Source of the DNA: Charina bottae
Lineage: Eukaryota; Chordata; Lepidosauria; Squamata; Charinaidae
Direction of reading: 5' to 3'
DNA: 64,000 nt
Assembly (NCBI GenBank): GCA_023362775.1
Contig: JALMGJ010000004.1
Location: 79,350,798 to 79,414,797, forward strand
The position numbers and the translations under genes are program-made. Below the pieces are notes generated by a model. That model searched no databases. It was not told the origin of the DNA and saw only the letters and a list, made by a program, of their open reading frames with translations. The first letter of the stretch is position 1; every line of letters begins with the position of its first letter. Positions 56,196-64,000 of this stretch are shown piece after piece.

Positions 56196-57201
56196 GCTTT
56201 ACAGGGTTTACAGGGTGAAGGAACTTTTTATCATCTTTGGTGGACCTGTGAGAAGGCTAAAAAGTTTTGGGATCAAATATGTACTATTATTCAAAAGATT
56301 CTCAAAGTGAACATACAAAAAAAACCCAGAACTGTTCCTCTTGGGTTTGATGGTTTGATGGAGAAGGAGCTAAAGAAACAATATGGAACTTTACTTTTAT
56401 ATATGATTATAGCTGCAAGGCTTTTATATGCACAACAATGGAAAGATTCACAAATACCTACACTGGAAGATTGGATTATTAAATTAGTGGATTTGGCTCA
56501 AATGGCTAAGTTAACAGCTTTAATAAGAGAAAATACCGTTTCTGGATTTATCTCTGCTTGGCAACCACTTTTAGATTACTTGCTTGTGTTGGAAAAAAAT
56601 GAAGTTTTGATTTTGGGTTTTAGTGAATAAATGGTTTGTTTTGATGGAAATAATGTTACTATGGTTTAACTCAGAGCTTTCCAAACTGTGTGTCGTGACA
56701 CGTTAGTGTGTTGGCTGCAGTGTCTGGGTGTGTCCCGGCTGCTGCTGCCTCCGAGCCCTGCCAGGATTCCATGCAGGTCCTAGTGCCTGCCTTGTGCCTT
56801 GCTGCCTGCAAACCTGCTGTAATTCCGTGCAGGTCCTAGTGCCTGCCTTGTGCCTGGCTGCCTCCAAACCTGCTGTGATTCCGCGCAGGTCCTAGTGCCT
56901 GCCTTGTGCCCTGCTGTAAGAGTGTGTTGCGAAATGATGCATGTCTAAAAAGTGTGTCACAAACATAGAAAGTTTGGAAAGCTCTGGTTTAACTAATGGT
57001 AAGAGATTGTATTTGTAAATTTACCTACAGTATATCTGTATTGGAGAAAGTCGGGAGTCACTTTCTGTTTCTGCTTTCTGTCTATTTGCACTCTTAACAG
57101 TATTTTTCTTTTTTCTTTAGTTCTATTTTCTAGATTTTCTATATTTTCTATTTTGTATTTTAGCTATACTTTGAAAACTAATAAAGTTCTTATAAAAAAT
57201 T
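56196..57201 (+). mobile_element. L1 LINE, 5'-truncated, interrupted by a MITE
   Basis: An open frame running to 56630 gives the L1 ORF2 C-terminus: FWDQI, ARLLYAQQWK, LEDWIIKLVDLAQMAKLTAL and a final ILGFSE. The 3' UTR continues after the hAT MITE (56672-56986) to an AATAAAGTTCTTATAAAAAA end. Target duplication TTTTAGGAAGCC at 56184-56195 and 57202-57213. Confidence 0.85.
56672..56986. mobile_element. hAT-type MITE, copy 2, nested in L1
   Basis: 315 bp with the same CAGAGCTTTCCAAACT ends and the complement orientation of the internal minisatellite of copy 1. Perfect 8-bp target duplication GTTTAACT (56664-56671 and 56987-56994). It lies inside the L1 3' UTR, so it is younger than that L1. 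Confidence 0.95.
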
Positions 57202-57213
57202 TTTTAGGAAGCC

Positions 57214-57829
57214 ACTGAATCATATTCACATCTGCAACATTTGAGTATGAAGCAGCTGGTTCAAATAGAAGATGATTGCTTTGTGAGAAGGTGATCTGTA
57301 GTTTATATTATTTCTAACAGAAAGCATTATTTGAGATGTTTGCAAAACATGGCTGAAAGGGGAGCCCAGCAACTGGGCTGTTGGAGGAATACTCTTTATT
57401 AATTGGTTGTTGGGTTACAGTTTCTGCAGCTGCTTTAGATTTAGAGCCTTTAGATTTCTTGGCTAATGTCCCAGTCACCTTGCCATTTTAACAAAGGAAC
57501 AATTTAGAACTTGATGAAGCTTACCAAGCTTCTCATTAGTGTCCAATTTTTTTTAAAAAAAAGATTAAAGATACTATGTTTGCAATGGGAAGTCACTGGC
57601 TTGCCAGAAAATCATCCTGAAGGTATTCAGATACAGAGGTATTAGATAAATTGTCTCTTTCTTGCCTAACTAGTCTTGGCTGAGACAAATGTGTTTTCAA
57701 AGGATACTATTGTCCTTTCCCTAGTCAATCTATTTCACTGCTTCAGACTGATAACAAAGTTTGTTGTTATTTACAGGAATTTGTCCATTATGAAAGCAAA
57801 TCCTTCAGTTGGTTTAAAGGTTCCCAAGG
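57214..57829. other. Spacer, nothing recognised
   Basis: No domains or repeat ends identified. Confidence 0.4.
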
Positions 57830-60250
57830 GTTAATCTTGGGATTCTCTTACGCCGCCCCCCTCCGCAGGGAGGCAGGACACATTAGATTGGTCCGACCCC
57901 AGTGACTGATGGACCCGGTAGGGTTCCATAGGGAGTTGGGGTTTATACCCAAGGATCTGCTGCATGGTCCAGTGGAGGCCCTGGCCGCAGCCTGGAATAG
58001 GGAGGCGGCCGGGGCCTTGGACAGGATCGCGCCTGTGCAACCTCTCTTGCCCCATTTAACCCAACACTCCCCGTGGTTCACGGAGGAGTTAAGGGTCTTG
58101 AAGAGGCTTAAGAGACATCTAGAGCACCGCTGGAGGAAGACAAATACCGAATCAGACCGAACACAAGCTAGAGCCACTGTTAAGGCCTACCTTGTGGCGG
58201 TAAGAGTGGCGAAACATCAATATTTCTCTGCTCTTATTGCATCCGCAGAATGCCACTTGACAGCCCTGTTTAAGATCACTCGATCCCTTTTGGGGAATGT
58301 GGGCCCAGTGACCCACCTACAGGGCCGTGCGGAGGAGTTTTCTGAGCATCTGCAGGATAAAATCGCTCAGATCCGTTCCGAGTTGGACTCTAAGTGTGAG
58401 GCATAGTCTGGGGAGATGCCGAGGGAACATACTTACCCAGTTATCTGGGAATAGTTTGATCTTGTTGGACCCGAGGAAGTGGACAGGATTCTCCAGACTG
58501 TAAATGCCACCACCTGTCATCTAGACCCATGCCCCTCCTGGCTAGTGAAAGCAGCCCGGGAGGTGACATGTGACTGAGTCCAGGTGATGGCTAATACATC
58601 CTTGAGAGAGGGGGTGTTTCTGGCTGCCTTTAAGGAGGCACTGGTGCACCCCCTCCTCAATAAACCATCGCTGGGCCCTACTGTGTTGGACAATTTTCGT
58701 CCAGTCTCCCACCTCCCCTTTTTGGGGAAGGTGGTTGAGAAGGTGGTGGCAATGCAACTCCAGAAGATTCTGGATGAAACGGATTATCTAGACCCCTTCC
58801 AGTCAGGTTTCAGGCCTGGATATGGGAAAGAAACTGCATTGGTCATGCTTATGGATGATCTCTGGTGGGAGTGGGATGGGCAGTGCATCCATCCTGGCTC
58901 TTCTTGACCTCTCAGCGGCTTTTGACACCATCGACCATAGTATCCTTTTGGGGGCGGCTTAGGGAGTTGGTGGGTGTAGTAGTTTTATGCTGGTTCACCT
59001 CCTTCCTCCGGGGCCGGTCCCAATTGGTGGTGATAGGGAGTGAGAGATCTGACCCTTGACCCCTCCTTTCTGGGGTGCCACAGGGTTCAGTTCCCTCTCC
59101 TCTCCTATTCAACATCTACATGAAACCACTGGGTGAGATCATCCGTCACCACGGGATGAGCTTTCATCAGTATGCTAATGATATCTCCGTCTCAGGTGAA
59201 GTAAGTGATGCGGTGACTACCCTCTCTTGGTTCCTGGGGGCTGTGGGGGTCTGGATGGGGAACAACAGGCTTCGGCTGAACCCTGGTAAGATGGAGTGGC
59301 TGTGGGTTAATGGCTCCTCTGTATCCGGGAAATTATCATCTTTAGTTCTGGATGGGGTTGCGCTGCCCCAAACAGACCCGGTGTGGAATCTGGGGGTTCT
59401 TCTGGACTCACGACTCCTGCTCAAAGAGCAGGTGGCAGTCGTGGCCAGAAGGGCCTTTGTGCAACTTCGTGTTGTGTGCCGGTTACGCCCTTTCCTGGAT
59501 CGAGAAGCCCTCTGAACAGTCACTCATGCCCTGGTCATCTCCCATATAGACTATTGCAATGCGCTCTACATGGGGCTACCCTTGAAGAGTATGCGGAAGC
59601 TTCAGCTGGTCCAGAATGTGGCTGCGCGGGCAATTCTTGGTGCCCCAAGATCGGCACATGTGACACTACTGCTACCCGAGCTGCACTGGGTGCCAGTTTG
59701 CTTCTGGGTCCAATTCAAGGTGTTGGTGATCACCTTTAAAGCCCTACATGGCGTGGGTCCGGGTTACCTGAGGGACCGTCTCATCCCCATTACATCAACC
59801 CGTCCCACCCGGTCATGCAGAGAGGGCATGTTACGGACCCCGTCTGTAAAAGAATTTCACTTGGCGGGATCAAGGAAGTGGACCTTCTCTACAATGGGTC
59901 CGGCCCTCTGGTACACTCTGCCTCCAGAGGTGAGACAGGCCCCATCGCTCCTGACCTTCCAGAAGAACCTGAAGACTTGGCTATGCCATCTTGCCTGGGG
60001 CGGGAAGGGGAGTAGTGATTCCTGGGGGTGGCTGGCACCTTAGAGCTCTCCTCACTGAAATAGACCTTCTAGGCCACTTGGATTTTATATTTATTTTTAC
60101 TTTTATATTTATATTGGTAATCTAGTATTGATATTTTAGATGTACTTATGCTCACTGTTTTAATGTGTTTATTGTTGTAAACCGCCCAGAGTCCCTCTTT
60201 TTGGGGGAGATGGGTGGTGACAAAATTTGAAAAATAAAAAATAAAAAAAT
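57830..60250 (+). mobile_element. L2-type LINE, long but broken
   Basis: About 2.4 kb covering most of the ORF2 region after the endonuclease. Recognisable pieces are DPVGFHRELGF and SPWFTEELRVLKR (57909-58406), NFRPVSHLPFLGKVVEKVV and DPFQSGFRPG (58584-58907), LLDLSAAFDTIDHSIL in another frame, PQGSVPSPLLFNIYM and HQYANDISV (59075-59515), and the C-terminal domain to 60043. It ends in GTAAACCGCCCAGAGTCCCT and an A-rich tail. Several stops and frameshifts separate the parts. The catalytic box reads YAND where the family has YADD, a loss of an active-site Asp. Confidence 0.9.
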
Positions 60251-62105
60251 AATCCAGAGTTTGATTTTAGTCTTTCTCTTTCTTTTCCATTTGCTAATAT
60301 AGCACAAGACATGATACTGCTAAACAGTCATGACGAACTGTATTCTTCATTGAAGCTAACAAAAGGACAAAAGAATCTGCATCCTAAATAATTGTGCATG
60401 TTCTCTCTCTCATATATATATATACACATACAGACATGCTACAAAGGGGAGCTACTATACAAGTTAGAGCTGTATTACACACTGAAAAAGCAAACAAATG
60501 AAAACAGAAATCTATAAATATTTCACCTTTTACTGAAGATATCTGTGGAATCAATACATAGATACTTGTCAGTTGTCTTGATGGCCTTAGAAAGCACCTG
60601 ATCCACATTGACATAACAGTTATTCTAGCAGCAAAACCTGTTTCCTGCCATATGAGCTTCATTGTTACAGCATGTCATTATGTCTGGACAAATGATAGAC
60701 AATACCACGTATTCAATGTGTGTAGGGTGTCTGTGATTAAATAGTTATGTTCATCAACTGTATAATACTTTTTCCCTGTATAAATAACCGATTACCAAAT
60801 ATATCAGAGTTTGCCACTGCTCCGACCAATCTCATAACAGGTGATTCATAGTTTTACAGGAGGAAGGGTGACCTCTGACACATTGATCTCACCCAGAACA
60901 CCACACAACTTTCATGCCGTGAGCAACACTGCACTCCTCCCTCCTCTCATACCAGCAAAAGCATTACTAGCAGCTGATGTAACTGGAACTTCCACATTGT
61001 TTCCTCAGAAGTTATTGCCGTCTATATTGCTCCTTTCTTCCAATAGAAGAGGGGGATTGATATCAAGCTCAATCTCTCCCCATTCCATATTGCCCAGAAA
61101 AAGAGGCATTCCACTGCCTTGTTTTGCCTGGGGTGCTTCTCTTCTGGCAGGATAGTATTGCCTCTTGCTGATATAGTGTACCTTGCTGGTGCACATTCTG
61201 AATCCTTTGTGCTCCATGTATTTAGGCAATTTTCCTTTCGTCTAGTTCTCTATTTCAGTTCTGTTTTATAGTTCTTCAAACTATAATTATTCTGAGAATC
61301 ACACATTTAAATTTAGAAATGTACCTTTTAATGTTTTTCTCTGTTTTTCCCAGAAACGTACAATGCTGCTTCCTTTTGACAAGTTCAAGGGATTTTCCAA
61401 AAGCATATCTTCCAGGTCATACTATATCTCATAACTGTAAAGGTCTTTTTTTAAAAAAATTCTCTTCAGCCAGCTATAACTTAACTTGTTAACAAGTATA
61501 CAGTGTACAAATCATATAAATAAACAGATTCAGTGAAATAAGATAAAAATAGATTTAATAGAATCAAAAAAATAGATTCAATGAAGTAACATAAAAAAAG
61601 AATATGAAATAAAACAATAATACTCATATCTAAAGCAGGAAAAGTAATGCATGTTCATGAAAGAATAAAGCACCAAGAATTATTGTATTGCTGTGAATAG
61701 TAAAGAAACAAGCAACTATAGCCCACAATGATCTGTTCTAGCATTTTAGGTTTTAGTACTTATGTCATGTTAATTGGAATACCTGAAATCTTCAGTAAGC
61801 TTATATTGCTGCTTCTCAGACATAAACGGTATTAAAGGGGAAAACCACAAGCTTTTTTGGAAAATATAGAACCATTATATTATTTCAAGGGAAAAAAAGC
61901 TATATTGCCAAATTGCTTCTGCTGCAAATATCCATGTATCATATTTTATATTTTGAGCATTAAAAAGTGTAGATGTTCAACAAACTTTCAAATAAACTAA
62001 ATCAAATATTTTTGTAAATGTATATGATATCTTCCTGTCCTATTTATATCCCACAAAATGTTGCCTGTGTCGTAGTAGGTCAAGTACTCTAAAAATATAA
62101 GGCTC
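60251..62105. other. Spacer upstream of the LIPI candidate
   Basis: AT-rich. The - strand frame at 61005-61229 is open but unrecognised. No repeat ends named. Confidence 0.35.
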
Positions 62106-62112
62106 TATAAAA
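62106..62112 (+). promoter_or_regulatory. TATA-like box before the candidate LIPI exon
   Basis: TATAAAA about 214 bp upstream of the candidate start codon, inside CTCTATAAAATCC. It suits a tissue-restricted promoter, but TATAAAA is frequent in AT-rich DNA. Confidence 0.3.
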
Positions 62113-62319
62113 TCCGGCTTTGGGAATCTGGAGGAAAGAAGTTTTTGTGATTTAAAAGATCTAACAACTTCCCAGGAACAGAAACTGCCTCACCTATTTA
62201 AGTTGGAAGGAGGAGCTGTAGATTGCAAAAAGGCAAAACTGGGCTTTAATCTGTTAAGTACTTCCTTTAGTGCACCACACCTATTTTATCAGTGAGGTTT
62301 AATTGAAGCAAAAGTCAGC

Positions 62320-62431
62320 ATGTTACAAGGAAATAGCAGCTACATCCTTCTGTTACATGCTGCTTTCCAAATACTTCCAATGTTGGGATTGTGTTTCTTC
62401 ATTTCTTTTGTGGCATACTGTGCGAAAGCAG
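62320..62431 (+). CDS. Candidate LIPI first coding exon (signal peptide)
   Basis: ATG, 37 codons and one base, then a GCAG/GTAAGA donor. The product starts MLQGNSSYILLLH and has a hydrophobic stretch (GLCFFISFVAY) ending near CAKA, a plausible signal peptide with small residues before cleavage. LIPI lies head-to-head with RBM11 in human, on the side and strand where this exon sits, and its first exon encodes a signal peptide. No second exon was found before the window ends, so the name is inferred from synteny only. Confidence 0.35.
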
Positions 62432-64000
62432 GTAAGAAAGCCATTAGAGTGTTACCTCTCAACTTTTTACCATAAACATAAGATACATTCAAATTTTAAA
62501 AAGTAATGAATCATTATTTTAAATACTAGTTCTATGGAAGTTGAATAAAAGAAACACATCTGGATAGAGCTGAAAAGTTTTTAGTGTATTTGAATTTTTA
62601 TGTAAATGTCTGTTATTAGTTTAATTTTGTATGGTGAGATCATGATTACTTCAGTATAATAGTGTAGGTTTTCAGCACTAGATCAGGGGCATGGAGAAGG
62701 TGTCAGATTTTCTGATACTTCCAGTTAGAAGGGCATAACCCTGAAAAGTTACTGACTAGATTCACATAATGTGCTAAATCATGTGATTTGTTTGGTTTGG
62801 ACTTAGCATGTTGAGTTTTGTGTTGTTTAGTTATTAGTACAATTGTCACTATTCATTAATTTGAACAGACATTCTACTCCAAAATAAGGACAGTTGTGTG
62901 AACTCAACTGTCCTTTTGATTTGTAAACCATAGTTTACTGCTTAGTGTTCTGAATCTAGCCAATTATGGCTTATTCAGTAAACCATATTACATGTGAATC
63001 AAGGCACTGTTAGAGAAGGTAATAATGCTTAACCGTATAATGCATTTGTTTATAAGATTTACAAGACTTAACTCTTATAATTAAGAATTTAGTCAAAATT
63101 ATTTCTCATGACCCATTTAACTATAAAAATAGCATGCTGTCTTGATTCACCGAATTACCTGAAAAGCATTGTGAGATTTTGCATTGATGCCTATTTATAT
63201 TAGTATAATGGATTAGATTAAGTTAGGATCTTAACTTAATTTATACCCAAGTGCAGCCTTTAACTAGCAGGTTGTGTATTATGCATATTTAGCCTCAAGG
63301 CATTATCTTATCTGAACATAAATGAAATGGGGAGAGGTTGAAGTAAAAGTCAAAATAACCTTTGGTTTTAAACACCTGACCCCTTCTGCTAAAGGCACGA
63401 ACACAGCTCAGTCATATAAAAAAATAGCTTTCTACAACAGTGCTGTATGACAGAGTTCACTTGTCTGAAGGGCAGTGTAACAAGCCAGCAGCTTTGTTGC
63501 TGACTATACATGGATCCCTGCAGCTATGTGGATTCTGGAATGGGTGTTGGGAAGAGTGAAAGTAACTCAAACTCTGTTTTCACTCTGTGGTTTGTTTGCT
63601 GATAAGGTATGAGATAAGGATCTAGTTTAGCTTCTCATAGGACAAGGAGGGGCAGAGTTAAGCATAAAGGAGGAGATCTTGGAAACACATCAAGATTAGA
63701 GAGGATTCTGGGGAGAAGAAGCTGCACAACTGAAATATCTATAGTTAGTGTTACAATGGCTAAAATTAACTAGACAGCTCTAGTACCTGTTGAAGAAGGA
63801 ATAGTGGGTGGCTGGTTTTTATTCAGAATAAGGTTGGCTGGTAAAGTGGACTGAGCAGTTAATGCTAACCAAGATCGATAAAATAGTGGTGAGACTGGAT
63901 CAAGACTCACTGAAGTGTTCAAAGGGCATGCTCTGGGTAGAAGAGAGCTGAAGAAGAGCAGTGTCATAGGGACGCTTGACTTGATGACCTGAGGCTGGGG
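62432..64000. other. Right-hand spacer or intron
   Basis: AT-rich. 62760-63000 contains degraded TGTGCTAAATCATG and AAACCATAGTTTACTG motifs of a dispersed repeat also hinted at near 1380, 23000 and 25060. No exon recognised. Confidence 0.4.

Noticed and set aside
61005..61229. - strand 74-codon frame as a gene
   Set aside because: No recognised domain, splice sites or repeat match; length is within chance.

Overview
The window looks like nuclear DNA of a squamate reptile (lizard or snake). Three things point there: five tRNA-derived SINEs of the Sauria type with an ACCTTT tail, Bov-B (RTE) LINE 3' ends that share the SINE 3' tail, and many L2/CR1 3' tails of the GTAAACCGCCCAGAGTC type. Genes have introns and long AT-rich spacers. 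The species cannot be named from the sequence alone.

Two host genes are recognised with confidence. HSPA13 (Stch, an ATPase-only Hsp70 relative) lies on the + strand in five exons, 16191-24146, and its joined reading frame gives exactly 471 residues, the length of the human protein. RBM11 (RRM protein of the RBM7/RBM11 pair) lies on the - strand in five exons, 52786-44197. They point towards each other, as recalled for human 21q11.2. The same synteny makes the short signal-peptide-like exon at 62320-62431 a candidate first exon of LIPI. Inside RBM11 intron 1, on the opposite strand, two well-spliced exons with a stop codon and an AATAAA (48592-49964) look like the 3' end of a gene I do not recognise.

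Layout. 1-15.9 kb: upstream spacer filled with old repeats (RTE, L2, two Sauria SINEs, two LTR-like stretches, a TA-flanked MITE, a CR1 LINE split by a Bov-B insertion). 15.9-25.9 kb: HSPA13 promoter, exons and probable 3' UTR; intron 2 carries an apparently complete Tc1 transposon with an uninterrupted transposase, plus a decayed Tc1 relative. 29.2-38.9 kb: two complete, apparently identical Ty1/copia retrotransposons in tandem, sharing the middle of three LTRs, on the - strand. 38.9-43 kb: SINE, hAT and Penelope-like remnants. 44-53 kb: RBM11 and its CpG-rich promoter. 53-64 kb: two hAT-type MITEs, L1 and L2 LINE remains, and the LIPI candidate.

The most striking features are the intact copia array (5-bp target duplication CAGCC, primer site complementary to the anticodon arm of initiator tRNA-Met), the young Tc1 copy with 199-bp identical inverted repeats, and the unidentified antisense gene in RBM11 intron 1. 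No bacterial-type system, CRISPR array or free-standing RNA gene was seen.
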